Source: Caulobacter sp. 73W
GTDB taxonomy: Bacteria; Pseudomonadota; Alphaproteobacteria; Caulobacterales; Caulobacteraceae
Reading direction: 5' to 3'
DNA: 64,000 nucleotides
Assembly (NCBI RefSeq): GCF_041021955.1
Contig: NZ_CP158375.1
Span: 1,302,001 to 1,366,000 of the forward strand
This document shows, piece by piece, positions 18,622-26,845 of the stretch. The notes under the pieces were generated by a model that was not told where the DNA came from, searched no databases, and was given only the letters and a program-made list of their open reading frames with translations. Made by a program: the position numbers and the translations under genes. Positions within the stretch are counted from its first letter, which is position 1. Each line of letters opens with the position of its first letter.

Positions 18622-18649
18622 CTGTACGAAATGTACAGTCTACGTACAG
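18622..18649. promoter_or_regulatory. Three half-site element in the dnaX leader
   Basis: CTGTAC at 18622-18627 and GTACAG at 18633-18638 form a perfect inverted repeat with a 5-nt spacer. A second GTACAG at 18644-18649 repeats the right half-site. All three begin exactly 11 bp apart, one DNA turn. It lies 38 nt upstream of the dnaX start and about 55 nt downstream of the SRP RNA. It looks like an operator for a dimeric regulator; the factor is unknown. Confidence 0.5.
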
Positions 18650-18700
18650 GCTTCAACACCCGAAAGGGCGCTGGCGTTGGAAGATTTTGGGGAGAAGGTG

Positions 18701-18787
18701 AAGCCGGCGCGACCCGGAGCGAAACTCGTTGTGGCTGCTGCCTTCCGGCCCTGACCAGATTGGCGAGGCGTCCGCCCGCGCCGACTT
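18701..18787 (-). ncRNA. ffs: Signal recognition particle RNA (4.5S, small bacterial type)
   Basis: On the minus strand the universally conserved SRP domain IV is present: GGTCAGGGCCGGAAGGCAGC, containing the GGAA tetraloop and the asymmetric-loop bases that contact Ffh. Flanking sequence GTCGGCGCG (about 18784-18776) pairs with CGCGCCGG (about 18710-18703), closing the rod. The RNA binds Ffh to target inner-membrane proteins. Position just upstream of dnaX-ybaB-recR is the usual alphaproteobacterial arrangement. The ends are approximate to within about 10 nt. Confidence 0.88.
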
Positions 18788-18871
18788 CGAGCGCTATATC
18801 GCTCCGCCGAGCCGATTTCGCAAGCACGACCGCGCTTGACCGGCCAACGCGGGTCAGCGACGAAAGCCGTC

Positions 18872-19804
18872 ATGCCCCTTCCCGCGCCGATCAACACCTT
18901 TGCCGGAAACCCCCTGGACCGCGCCAGCGAACGGCGCGGCGACGAGGCCTGGGTCGCCGAAAAGCTCGCTGACCCGACCTCCCTGGGCCTGGCCCTGTGG
19001 AACGGAAAGCCTCTGGTCGAGGACATGGAAGGCGGCAAGGGCGTGCAGATCGCCTATTTCCCCGCCGACCTCGCCAAGGAAATGGCCGGCGGCGACGAAC
19101 AGCTGCTGTTCATGGGCCTGTGGAAGGAGACCGCCGTCTTCGCCGTGGACCTGGACGGCATCGGCGACCCGGCCAGCAGCAGCGGCCTGACGGGCATCGG
19201 CCGGTTCGAGGAGCTGCGCGCGGTCGCTCCGCAACTGCCGGCGGCCGACGCCGGCATCCTGGCCACGGCCAAGGCGATGTTCGAATGGCGCCGCCGCCAT
19301 CGCTGGTGCTCGGCCTGCGGCCAGCCGTCCAAGGTCGCCGACGGCGGCTGGAAGCGGATCTGCCCAGCCTGCGAGACCGAACACTTCCCGCGCACCGACC
19401 CGGTGGTGATCATGCTGGCGGTGCATGGCGACAAGTGTCTACTGGGCCGCCAGTCGGGCTGGCCCAAGGGCATGCACTCGGCCCTGGCCGGCTTCCTGGA
19501 GCCCGGCGAGACGATCGAGGAGGCCTGCGCCCGGGAACTGAACGAAGAGGCGGGTCTGAACGCCACGTCCGTGCGCTACCACTCCACCCAGCCGTGGCCC
19601 TATCCGTCGTCGCTGATGATCGGCCTGATCGCCGATGTCGACAGCGACCAGGCGGCGCCGGACCAGACGGAGCTGGAATCGGTGCGCTGGTTTACCCGCG
19701 CGGAAGCCGCCGCCCTGATCAAGGGCGAGATCGCGGACGCCTTCGCGCCCCCGCCCCTGGCCATCGCCCACCAGCTTCTGAAAGCCTGGTCAGAGGGCTT
19801 CTGA
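18872..19804 (+). CDS. nudC: NAD(H) pyrophosphatase NudC
   Basis: A 310-aa Nudix hydrolase that cleaves NADH to NMNH and AMP and, in other bacteria, removes NAD caps from RNA. The zinc ribbon CSACG...CPAC is followed by HFPRTDPVVIM. The Nudix box GFLEPGETIEEACARELNEE is complete, and the NudC-specific TQPWPYPSSLM lies downstream. ATG 18872 is chosen; a TTG at 18836 would add 12 residues without family support. Confidence 0.93.
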   Translation: MPLPAPINTFAGNPLDRASERRGDEAWVAEKLADPTSLGLALWNGKPLVEDMEGGKGVQIAYFPADLAKEMAGGDEQLLFMGLWKETAVFAVDLDGIGDPASSSGLTGIGRFEELRAVAPQLPAADAGILATAKAMFEWRRRHRWCSACGQPSKVADGGWKRICPACETEHFPRTDPVVIMLAVHGDKCLLGRQSGWPKGMHSALAGFLEPGETIEEACARELNEEAGLNATSVRYHSTQPWPYPSSLMIGLIADVDSDQAAPDQTELESVRWFTRAEAAALIKGEIADAFAPPPLAIAHQLLKAWSEGF

Positions 19805-19869
19805 ACCTCTCGGAATCGCCAGTAGCGGGAACGACCGCGAATCGCCGACCCTGCGGCGACTTGGGGACG

Positions 19870-21150
19870 ATGGACAACATGACGACGAGCGGCGAAGGCG
19901 CTGCGGCGAAGGGGCCGCCGGCACGGCACGTGGCCGCCGTGGTCGCGGGCAACGCGCTCGAATTCTATGACTTCCTGACCTACGCCTTCTTCGCCGCCCA
20001 GATCGGCCGGACCTTCTTTCCCTCGCACGACCCGGCCAGCAGCCTGCTGGCGTCGCTGGCGACGTTCGGCGCGGGCTTCCTGACGCGGCCCGTGGGCGCC
20101 CTGGTCATCGGGCGACTGGCGGATCGGGTCGGACGCAAGCCGGCCATGCTGCTGACCTTCGGCCTGATGGGCGCAGCCATGGCAGGGGTGGCGCTGACGC
20201 CGTCCTACGCCGCCATCGGACTGGCCGCCCCGGCCATCGTCATCGTCCTGCGCCTGCTGCAGGGCTTCGCCCTGGGCGGGGAGCTGGGGTCGAGCACCGC
20301 CTACTTGGCCGAAGCCGCTCCGGCGCGCCGGCGTGGGCTGTACGTGTCGTTCCAGTACATGGGCCAGGACGTGGCGATCTTGATCGCTGGCTGTCTGGGC
20401 GTGGTGCTGTCGAACCTGCTGACGCCCGCCGACCTGGACGCCTGGGGCTGGCGTGTCGCCTTCCTGGCGGGGGCGGTGATCGTGCCCCTGGGCCTGATCC
20501 TTCGCCGGTCGCTGGAAGACACCCTGCACCTGCCCGAGCCGCCGCCCCCTGCGACGCGCAACCCGGCCGATCACAGGCGGGTCGCGATCCTGGCCCTGGC
20601 GATCCTGTCGGCGGGGACGGTGGCGTCGTACCTGCTGAGCTATCTGACGACCTACGCCAACTCGACCCTGGGCATGCCTGTCAGCCTGGCGTTCGGGGCG
20701 ACGGTGGCGACCGGCCTGGCGGGGACGGTGTTCGATCCCATAGGCGGCGCCCTGTCGGACCGTTTCGGCCGCAAGCCGGTGATGGTGGTCTCCTGGGGCC
20801 TGCTGACCCTGGCGGTGCTGCCGGCCTTCTGGCTGGTGGAGCAGTCTCGCACGCCGCTGGCGCTTTATGGCGGGGCGGCGGTGCTGACCATCGCCTTCGT
20901 CACCGGCGCCTCGGCGGCGCTGGTCGGCATCACCGAGGCCCTGCCCAAGCGCTCGCGAGCCGGCAACCTGGCGATCATCTACGCGGTGTCCACGGCGGTG
21001 TTCGGCGGCGCGACGCAGGTGTTCGCCGCCTGGCTCACCAGGCTGACGGGCCAGCCCATGGCGCCGGCCTGGCTGATGATGGGCGCGGCGGTGATCGCGC
21101 TCGGCGCCGCCCTCGGCCTGCGAGAGACGGCGCCGAACAGGGCCGCCTAG
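19870..21150 (+). CDS. MFS transporter, metabolite:H+ symporter (MHS) type
   Basis: A 426-aa twelve-span transporter. The N-terminus AGNALEFYDFLTYAFF and the loops GRLADRVGRKPAM and DRFGRKPVM are hallmarks of the MHS branch, which imports citrate, proline, alpha-ketoglutarate and similar organic acids. RLLQGFALGGELGSSTAYL is the TM4 signature. ATG 19870 begins the soluble N-terminal tail; a second ATG at 19879 is possible. The substrate is not determined. The gene ends 4 nt inside the convergent MAPEG gene. Confidence 0.9.
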   Translation: MDNMTTSGEGAAAKGPPARHVAAVVAGNALEFYDFLTYAFFAAQIGRTFFPSHDPASSLLASLATFGAGFLTRPVGALVIGRLADRVGRKPAMLLTFGLMGAAMAGVALTPSYAAIGLAAPAIVIVLRLLQGFALGGELGSSTAYLAEAAPARRRGLYVSFQYMGQDVAILIAGCLGVVLSNLLTPADLDAWGWRVAFLAGAVIVPLGLILRRSLEDTLHLPEPPPPATRNPADHRRVAILALAILSAGTVASYLLSYLTTYANSTLGMPVSLAFGATVATGLAGTVFDPIGGALSDRFGRKPVMVVSWGLLTLAVLPAFWLVEQSRTPLALYGGAAVLTIAFVTGASAALVGITEALPKRSRAGNLAIIYAVSTAVFGGATQVFAAWLTRLTGQPMAPAWLMMGAAVIALGAALGLRETAPNRAA

Positions 21151-21560
21151 ACCAGCTTCAGCACTTCCCGGGCCGTGATCACGATCAGGGCGATGGTCGA
21201 CAGCGAAAACAGGGCGAAGCGGGCCATCACCAGATTGACCGTGCCCTGCACCAGGCTGTGGGCGACACGCAGGCCCACATAGGCCCAGGCCAGCCCGATG
21301 TTCGTCCCGTCGCCCTGGCCTGCCAGGTGCACATAGACCGCCAACGCATAGAAGATCGTCGGCTGCTCCATCAGGTGGTTGTAGTTGTCGGCCACCTGCC
21401 GGACGCCGTCGGGCAGCACCGCGAGCGAACCAGGAAACCGGGCGCTCTGCGGCTCGATCCGCGCCTTCTGCATGGCCGGAATGCGCGTGGCGTACATCCA
21501 CAGCCAGACGACCAGCGACCAGGCCACAAGGGCCAGCACCGGAGTAAGGATCGAGTTCAT
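21147..21560 (-). CDS. MAPEG family membrane protein
   Basis: A 137-aa protein with four hydrophobic helices, resembling the bacterial MAPEG proteins related to microsomal glutathione transferases. DNYNHLMEQPTIFYAL and LAWAYVGLRVAHSLVQ contain the conserved Asn-x-x-Glu and Arg-x-x-His positions of the family. ATG 21560 follows GGGAGGG at good spacing. A glutathione-dependent role is only inferred. Confidence 0.85.
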   Translation of the reverse strand: MNSILTPVLALVAWSLVVWLWMYATRIPAMQKARIEPQSARFPGSLAVLPDGVRQVADNYNHLMEQPTIFYALAVYVHLAGQGDGTNIGLAWAYVGLRVAHSLVQGTVNLVMARFALFSLSTIALIVITAREVLKLV

Positions 21561-21626
21561 CGGACGCCCTCCCAAGCGTTGCTTTGGGGCAAGCCTAAGG
21601 GAGAACGCCGATCTGTAAAGTTGAGG

Positions 21627-22475
21627 TCAGACGCGGTCGCGGAACGGGTCGGCCGGGAAGACGCCGAGAATCTCGAACTTCTCGGAGAAGAAGCGCAGCT
21701 CCTCGAAGGCCAGGGCCAGGCCGCGATCCTCGGGACGGGCGTCCACCTCGGCGTAGAAGGTCGTGGCGGTGAAGGCCCCGTCCTCCATGTAGCTTTCAAG
21801 CTTGGTCATGTTGACGCCGTTGGTCGCAAAGCCGCCCATGGCCTTGTAGAGGGCCGCCGGCAGGTTGCGGACGCGGAATACGAAGCTGGTGATGCAGCGC
21901 GTCGTGAACGGCGGCGGGGGCGGCGTCGGATCGGCGGTCATCACCAGGAAGCGCGTGGTGTTGGTGCGCTCGTCCTCGATGTCCTTCATCAGGATGTCGA
22001 GGCCATAGATTTCCGCCGCCAGGGCCGGAGCGATGGCCGCGCGGGTCGGGTCCGGGTTCTGCGACAGAGCGCGGGCGGCCCCGGCGGTGTCGCCGAAGCC
22101 TTCGGTGGCGACGCCCAGCTTCTTGAGGCTCTTGCGGCACTGGCTGAGGGCGATGGGCATGGAGACCACCGTCTTGATCTCCTCCAGCTTCACGCCCTTG
22201 TTGGCCATCAGCTGGAAGCGGATCGGCTTGAAGCGCTCGCCGATGATCTTCAGCCCGGCGGACGGCAGCAGGTGGTGCACGTCGGCGACGCGGCCGGCGA
22301 TCGAGTTCTCGACCGGGATCATGCCCAGCTCGCAGGCGCCGGACTTGATGGCGTCGAACGCCTCTTCGAAGGTCGCGCAGGGCGCGGCTTCATAGCCCGG
22401 AAAATAGGTGCGGCAGGCCTCGTGGCTGTTGGCTCCGGGTTCGCCCTGGAAGGCGATCTTGGGCATCACGCTCAT
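21627..22475 (-). CDS. pheA: Prephenate dehydratase
   Basis: A monofunctional 282-aa enzyme converting prephenate to phenylpyruvate in phenylalanine synthesis. The catalytic domain runs from FQGEPGANSHEA to the diagnostic NTTRFLVM (Thr-Arg-Phe motif). An ACT regulatory domain (TSFVFRVRNLPAALYKAMGG) with KLESYM follows, the usual phenylalanine feedback site. No chorismate mutase domain is fused. Its ATG overlaps the kdsB stop by 4 nt, so the two are translationally coupled. Confidence 0.95.
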   Translation of the reverse strand: MSVMPKIAFQGEPGANSHEACRTYFPGYEAAPCATFEEAFDAIKSGACELGMIPVENSIAGRVADVHHLLPSAGLKIIGERFKPIRFQLMANKGVKLEEIKTVVSMPIALSQCRKSLKKLGVATEGFGDTAGAARALSQNPDPTRAAIAPALAAEIYGLDILMKDIEDERTNTTRFLVMTADPTPPPPPFTTRCITSFVFRVRNLPAALYKAMGGFATNGVNMTKLESYMEDGAFTATTFYAEVDARPEDRGLALAFEELRFFSEKFEILGVFPADPFRDRV

Positions 22476-23212
22476 GAGTTTGTCCTGTCAGCGAAAGCTC
22501 GGGCCGCGGCCAGGTCGGCCGGGGTGTCGACGGAGATGGGCGCGTCGTCGGCGACGGCGGCCCAGATGGAGAAGCCCAGTTCCAGGGCGCGCAGCTGTTC
22601 CAGCTTCTCGCGCTGCTCCAGGGGCGAAGGGGCGGCGGCGTGGAACGCCTTCAGGGCCGCCAGGCGATAGCCGTAGATGCCGATGTGCCGCCAGACCGGC
22701 GCGTCGCCATAGAGGGTCGAGCGGGTGAAATAGAGCGCCCGTCCATGCTGGCCGCCGGGGTTCATGGACAGCACCGCCTTGACCACGTCCGGATTGGCGC
22801 GGTCGTCGATGGAGGCCTCGGGCGCGACGACGGTGGCGATGTCGCAGGCGGGATGGGTTTCCAGCAGACGCGCGCAGGCCCCGACCACTCCGGGTTCGAC
22901 GAACGGCATGTCGCCCTGAAGGTTGATCACAACATCGTGGCGGCCTTGGGGATCGAGCTGCGCGAGAGCCGCCAGGATTCGGTCAGAACCCGACGGCAGG
23001 GCCGGATCGGTCAGCACCGCACGGCCGCCGGCGGCGTCCACGGCGGCGACGATCTCGGGATCGCCGGCCGCCACGGCCACGGGACCGACGCCCGCCGCCT
23101 CGGCCTGGCGCAGCACGCGCACGATCATCGCAAGGCCGCCGATATCGGCCAGCGGCTTGCCCGGAAGCCGGGTGGCGGCGAGGCGAGCGGGGATGAGGAC
23201 GATGGGATTCAT
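22472..23212 (-). CDS. kdsB: CMP-Kdo synthetase (3-deoxy-manno-octulosonate cytidylyltransferase)
   Basis: A 246-aa enzyme that activates Kdo with CTP for lipopolysaccharide core synthesis. N-terminal VLIPARLAATRLPGKPL is the nucleotide-binding signature; NLQGDMPFVEP carries the metal-binding Asp, and HIGIYGYR plus PLEQREKLEQLRALE complete the family pattern. ATG 23212 is preferred to the GTG two codons upstream; neither has a clear ribosome-binding site. It is the first gene of a kdsB-pheA pair. Confidence 0.95.
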   Translation of the reverse strand: MNPIVLIPARLAATRLPGKPLADIGGLAMIVRVLRQAEAAGVGPVAVAAGDPEIVAAVDAAGGRAVLTDPALPSGSDRILAALAQLDPQGRHDVVINLQGDMPFVEPGVVGACARLLETHPACDIATVVAPEASIDDRANPDVVKAVLSMNPGGQHGRALYFTRSTLYGDAPVWRHIGIYGYRLAALKAFHAAAPSPLEQREKLEQLRALELGFSIWAAVADDAPISVDTPADLAAARAFADRTNS

Positions 23213-23378
23213 GATCACAGGTCAGCGGCGAAAGGGCGCGAAGTCGTGCTGCGAAAGCCGCTCCGTCTTGCGCATGGGCCGGTAGCGTGTAAGAGACGCC
23301 GACGCAATAAGGGGGCGCTTTGCGCCGTGATGACGACCGCGCCCTGCGCGGTTCTGCGAGAGGCTGTAGTAGGCGGGC

Positions 23379-24047
23379 ATGAGCGATTTGACGTTCAACA
23401 AGATCGCGGGCGCGGTTCTGGCGACTGGTCTGGCCATCTTCCTTCTGCGCGAGGCGTCGGATGTGGTGTTCCACAAGGAGCACCCGGAAAAGGCCGGTTA
23501 CGCCATCGCCGTTCAGGAAGAGGCCGAAGGCGGCGCGGCTGCGGCCGAAGTCGCTCCGGATTGGGGCACGGTTCTGCCGGCCGCCAATATCGAAGCCGGT
23601 AAGGCGATCACCGCCAAGTGCGCCTCGTGCCACACCTTCGAATCGGGCGGCGCCAACGGCACCGGCCCGAACCTGTTCGGCACCGTCGGCAAGAAGCCCG
23701 GCACCCACGGCGGCTTCGCCTATTCGGGCGCCATGGTCGACTACGGCAACGCCAACCCGGTCTGGGACTACGACAAGCTCGACGCCTTCCTGAAGGCTCC
23801 CCAGAAGGATATCGCCGGCACGAAGATGACCTTCGTCGGCCTGAAGAAGCAGGAAGACCGCATCGCGGTCATCGCTTACCTGCACAGCCTGGGTTCGGCC
23901 CTGCCGATCCCGGCCCCGAAGCCGGCCGCCGCGGCTGACGCTCCGGCCGCCGACGCAGCCCCGACCGAGGGCGCCGCTCCGGCGGGCGAGGCTCCGGTCG
24001 CCGAGGCGGGCGCGGCTCAACCGGCCAAGACCGCGACGCCGAACTAA
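23379..24047 (+). CDS. Membrane-anchored c-type cytochrome (CycM/c552-like)
   Basis: A 222-aa single-heme cytochrome c. An uncleaved N-terminal anchor (residues about 9-23) places it on the periplasmic face. Heme attachment is CASCH (Cys81, Cys84, His85) and the likely axial Met is Met150 in GTKMTFVGL. NGTGPNLFGTVGKKPG is typical of class I cytochromes c. A C-terminal Ala/Pro/Glu-rich tail (about residues 175-222) is unstructured. It probably carries electrons from the bc1 complex to an aa3 oxidase. A strong terminator follows. Confidence 0.9.
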   Translation: MSDLTFNKIAGAVLATGLAIFLLREASDVVFHKEHPEKAGYAIAVQEEAEGGAAAAEVAPDWGTVLPAANIEAGKAITAKCASCHTFESGGANGTGPNLFGTVGKKPGTHGGFAYSGAMVDYGNANPVWDYDKLDAFLKAPQKDIAGTKMTFVGLKKQEDRIAVIAYLHSLGSALPIPAPKPAAAADAPAADAAPTEGAAPAGEAPVAEAGAAQPAKTATPN

Positions 24048-24073
24048 GGCGTCCGGCCAAGTCGAAACGTTTG

Positions 24074-24107
24074 AAGGCCGTGGGTTCGCAAGACCCACGG
24101 CCTTTTT
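24074..24107 (+). terminator. Rho-independent terminator after cytochrome c gene
   Basis: AAGGCCGTGGGT (24074-24085) pairs perfectly over 12 bp with ACCCACGGCCTT (24093-24104), with a 7-nt loop and a TTTTT run (24103-24107). Confidence 0.9.
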
Positions 24108-24128
24108 CGTTCCTGCTCACCTCGGCAT

Positions 24129-24171
24129 TTTTACCCGGGCGTATTGATTTCGGAATTACACCCGGATAAAA
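24129..24171. promoter_or_regulatory. Double palindromic operator upstream of MATE gene
   Basis: TTTTACCCGGGCGTATTG (24129-24146) and AATTACACCCGGATAAAA (24154-24171) are inverted copies matching at about 14 of 18 positions, separated by 7 nt. Each arm is also close to a palindrome of form TTAyCCGGGyGTAA. It ends 22 nt before the ATG, where an efflux-pump repressor of TetR or MarR type would sit. No such regulator gene is adjacent. Confidence 0.5.
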
Positions 24172-24193
24172 GCGCGGTCATTGGAGACTTCGC

Positions 24194-25549
24194 ATGCAGC
24201 CCCCCGCCCCCCAGCCGCTCTGGCGGACCTTCCTCACCTTCCTCTGGCCGATGATGCTGAGCAATGTGCTGCAGGCGCTGTCGGGCACGCTCAACAACAT
24301 CTTCCTGGGCCACATGATCGGGGTGAAGGCCCTGGCCGCCGCCTCGGTCGCCTTTCCAGTGGTGTTCTTCTGCATCGCCTCGGTCATGGGGCTGGCCAGC
24401 GGGGCGACCGTGCTGATCGGCCAGGCCTTCGGGGCCCGCGATGAGACGCGGTTGAAGGCGGTGGCCGGCGTCGCCTCCGCCGCCACGGCGATCGTCGGCG
24501 TGTTCCTGGCTGTGGGCGGCGTCCTGTTCGCGCCCGCCCTGATGCGCCTGCTGGGCGCGCCGGCGGACATCTATGTGGAGGCGGTCGCCTATACCCGCGC
24601 CATCGCCTGCGCCATGCCCAGCCTGATCGTCTTCCTACTCTACACCGCCATGCTGCGAGGCGTGGGCGACACCAAGACGCCGCTTTGGGCGCTGACAGTC
24701 TCCACCCTTGTCGGGCTGGTGGTCACGCCGCTGCTGATCAAGGGATGGGTCGGCCTGCCGCCGCTTGGCCCCGCCAGCGCCGCCTGGGCGTCGGCGGTGT
24801 CCAGCCTGGCGGGCATGACCTGGCTGGCCTGGCATTTGCGGCGGCGTAAGCACCTGCTGGCGCCGGACGAGGCCTTCATCCGCCATATGAAGATCGATCC
24901 GGCGATCCTGAAGATAGTCCTGTTCATCGGCATCCCCACGGCCCTGCAGATGGTGGCCATGTCCCTGGCGGAGATCGTTCTGCTGGGCCTGGTCAACGGC
25001 TTCGGCTCGGACGCTACGGCGGCCTATGGCGCGGTGAACCAGGTGATGGCCTATGTGCAGTTCCCGGCGCTCTCCATCGCCATCACCGCCTCGATCCTCG
25101 GGGCCCAGGCCATCGGGGCGGGGCATAGCGAGCGGCTGCGGCCCATCGTGCGCACGGCGATGATGATGAACCTGATCATCACCGGCGGCGGCGTCCTGCT
25201 CTGCTACCTGTTCGCCGAGCCTATCGTGCGGGCGTTCATCAGCCGCGCCGAGGTGGTCGATCTGACCCAGACCCTGCTGCACGTCGTCCTTTGGAGCGCC
25301 GTCGTCATGGGCATGGGCTCGATCCTGTCGGCCATGATGCGCGCCAGCGGGGAGGTGTGGATCCCCACCCTGATCAGCATCGCCATCATCCTGGTGGTCG
25401 AGGCGCCGACCGGCTGGTTCCTGAGCCGCAGGTTCGGGGTGACCGGGGTGTGGTGGGCCTGGCCCGCCGCCTTCGGCATGATCCTGATGGCGCAGACCGC
25501 CTACTACAAGCTGGTCTGGAGCCGGAAGACCATCAAGCGCCTGATCTAG
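24194..25549 (+). CDS. MATE family multidrug efflux transporter
   Basis: A 451-aa inner-membrane exporter with about twelve spans in two related halves. WPMMLSNVLQALSGTLNNIFLG at the start, GLASGATVLIGQAFGARDE in the first half and the QVMAYVQFPALSIAITASI stretch in the second are typical of NorM/DinF-like proteins driving drug export by H+ or Na+ exchange. GGAG lies about 9 nt upstream of the ATG. The palindromic element in the leader suggests drug-inducible repression. Confidence 0.93.
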   Translation: MQPPAPQPLWRTFLTFLWPMMLSNVLQALSGTLNNIFLGHMIGVKALAAASVAFPVVFFCIASVMGLASGATVLIGQAFGARDETRLKAVAGVASAATAIVGVFLAVGGVLFAPALMRLLGAPADIYVEAVAYTRAIACAMPSLIVFLLYTAMLRGVGDTKTPLWALTVSTLVGLVVTPLLIKGWVGLPPLGPASAAWASAVSSLAGMTWLAWHLRRRKHLLAPDEAFIRHMKIDPAILKIVLFIGIPTALQMVAMSLAEIVLLGLVNGFGSDATAAYGAVNQVMAYVQFPALSIAITASILGAQAIGAGHSERLRPIVRTAMMMNLIITGGGVLLCYLFAEPIVRAFISRAEVVDLTQTLLHVVLWSAVVMGMGSILSAMMRASGEVWIPTLISIAIILVVEAPTGWFLSRRFGVTGVWWAWPAAFGMILMAQTAYYKLVWSRKTIKRLI

Positions 25550-25550
25550 C

Positions 25551-26441
25551 TCAGGGCGCCAGGTTGACCAGGACCAGGATCGGCCGCTGGTTCGACCATT
25601 GCGGCCGGTCGTGCGGCGGCGCGGCCGGCTGGGCCAGCCACGCGGCGAGCAGGGCCGTCAGGCCAAGCCCCGCGACCAGGGCCGAGCCGGCGACCGGCGG
25701 CCTCTGAGCGGCGGCCACCTGGGTCACGCGCACCTCCAGCGGATGCGGCGCGTTGGGCGGCCAGGCGCAGCCCAGGGGCGGGGCGGCGGGCGAAAGCTGG
25801 GTCTTCAGCAGGGCCTCGGCATAGGCGCGGCGCTGGCGCGGGTACTTGGCCAGGACCGTCGCGTCGCAGGCCAGCTCCTGGTCCAGGCGCATCCGGCGGA
25901 CGGCCAGGGTGGCGAGCGGGTTGAACCAGGCCAGGCATTGCAGGACCGCCGCCAGGGCCACGGCGCGATGGTCGCCGCGCGCCAGGTGCGCCTGCTCGTG
26001 GGCCCGCACCAGCCGGCGCTCTTCGGCGCCATAGCGGTTCTCGTCGGCCGGCATGATGATGCGGGGCAGGAGGACGCCGACCACGGCGGGACCGGCGCGG
26101 CCGGCCTTGGCCGCCATGAGAAAGCGGACCTGCATGAGGGTGAAGACCGCCGCCATGACCACCACGCCCGCCAGCCAGACGAAGGTCAGGGTCGGAACCA
26201 GGCCGCTGCTTTCCAGCAGGCCGGGCAAGTCGGCGAGGAACGAGCGCTGATCCTTGGGCGCGGCCGTCAGCGGCGGCAGGAGCGCCCCGAGCATGGAGAG
26301 CGGCGGCACGACCCAGAGGCCATAGAGGGTCTGCGGGGCCAGACGGCCGCGCGCCAACGGACGGGCCGCCAGCACCAGCAGCACGGCGAGCGATCCGGCC
26401 AGGTTGGCGCGGATCAGCGCGGCGAGCAGCTCAGCCATCAT
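25551..26441 (-). CDS. M56 family membrane metallopeptidase (BlaR1-like, without sensor domain)
   Basis: A 296-aa multi-span zinc peptidase. The active site is HEQAH (His148, Glu149, His152) with DQELACDATVL providing the third ligand region. Spans are predicted near residues 12-30, 40-58, 85-108 and 250-268. Unlike BlaR1/MecR1 it has no C-terminal penicillin-binding domain, so it would sense something other than beta-lactam by that route. It overlaps the BlaI-family gene by 11 nt, the classical regulator-protease pairing. Confidence 0.88.
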   Translation of the reverse strand: MMAELLAALIRANLAGSLAVLLVLAARPLARGRLAPQTLYGLWVVPPLSMLGALLPPLTAAPKDQRSFLADLPGLLESSGLVPTLTFVWLAGVVVMAAVFTLMQVRFLMAAKAGRAGPAVVGVLLPRIIMPADENRYGAEERRLVRAHEQAHLARGDHRAVALAAVLQCLAWFNPLATLAVRRMRLDQELACDATVLAKYPRQRRAYAEALLKTQLSPAAPPLGCAWPPNAPHPLEVRVTQVAAAQRPPVAGSALVAGLGLTALLAAWLAQPAAPPHDRPQWSNQRPILVLVNLAP

Positions 26442-26802
26442 CCTCCAGCTCCGCGATCAGGCTCTTGAGGCGGGCGATCTCGTCCGGCGACAGATCGCGA
26501 TGCTTGGCGAAGTGGGCGACCAGCGGCGACAGCTCGCCGCCGAACAGCCGGTCGAGCAGCCCCTGGCTTTCGACGGTCAGATAGTCGGCCCGGCTGACCA
26601 GCGGACGATAGCGGACCCGCCCGTCTGAACGCTCGGACACCAGGGCCTTCTTCTTGAGCAGGCGGTTGATCAACGTCTTCACCGTCGCCTCGCCCCAGTT
26701 CTGGGCCTCGCCGGTTTCACGCACGAGCTCTTCGGCGGTCGAGGGACCGTTCGTCCAGAGCGCCTCCATGATGCAGCTCTCTGCCGCGGAGATCTTGATC
26801 AT
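26431..26802 (-). CDS. BlaI/MecI/CopY family transcriptional repressor
   Basis: A 123-aa winged-helix repressor: N-terminal ISAAESCIMEALWTNGPSTAEELV and GEATVKTLINRLLKKKALVSE form the HTH, and the C-terminal helices the dimerisation part. In the family, the partner M56 protease cleaves the repressor to derepress. It leads a two-gene operon with the M56 gene. A dyad containing TGTACA lies just upstream. Confidence 0.93.
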   Translation of the reverse strand: MIKISAAESCIMEALWTNGPSTAEELVRETGEAQNWGEATVKTLINRLLKKKALVSERSDGRVRYRPLVSRADYLTVESQGLLDRLFGGELSPLVAHFAKHRDLSPDEIARLKSLIAELEDDG

Positions 26803-26811
26803 GGAGGGAGC

Positions 26812-26843
26812 TTACGCCCTTGGCTGCCGATGTACAGCCGTAA
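26812..26843. promoter_or_regulatory. Dyad upstream of the BlaI-family gene
   Basis: TTACG (26812-26816) mirrors CGTAA (26839-26843) and GGCTG (26822-26826) mirrors CAGCC (26835-26839), with ATGTACAG at 26830-26837. BlaI-type repressors recognise TACA/TGTA half-sites, so this is a plausible autoregulatory operator. It begins 10 nt upstream of the ATG at 26802. Confidence 0.45.
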
Positions 26844-26845
26844 AC

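Noticed and set aside
16836..18701. 621-aa open frame antisense to dnaX
   Set aside because: It lies wholly over dnaX and part of its leader, with no recognisable motif.
18585..18827. Upstream extension of dnaX to 685 aa
   Set aside because: It would translate through the SRP RNA gene; TTG 18584 has a good ribosome-binding site.
19600..21501. 633-aa minus-strand frame over the MHS transporter
   Set aside because: Antisense shadow; only 21147-21560 in a different minus frame (MAPEG) is real.
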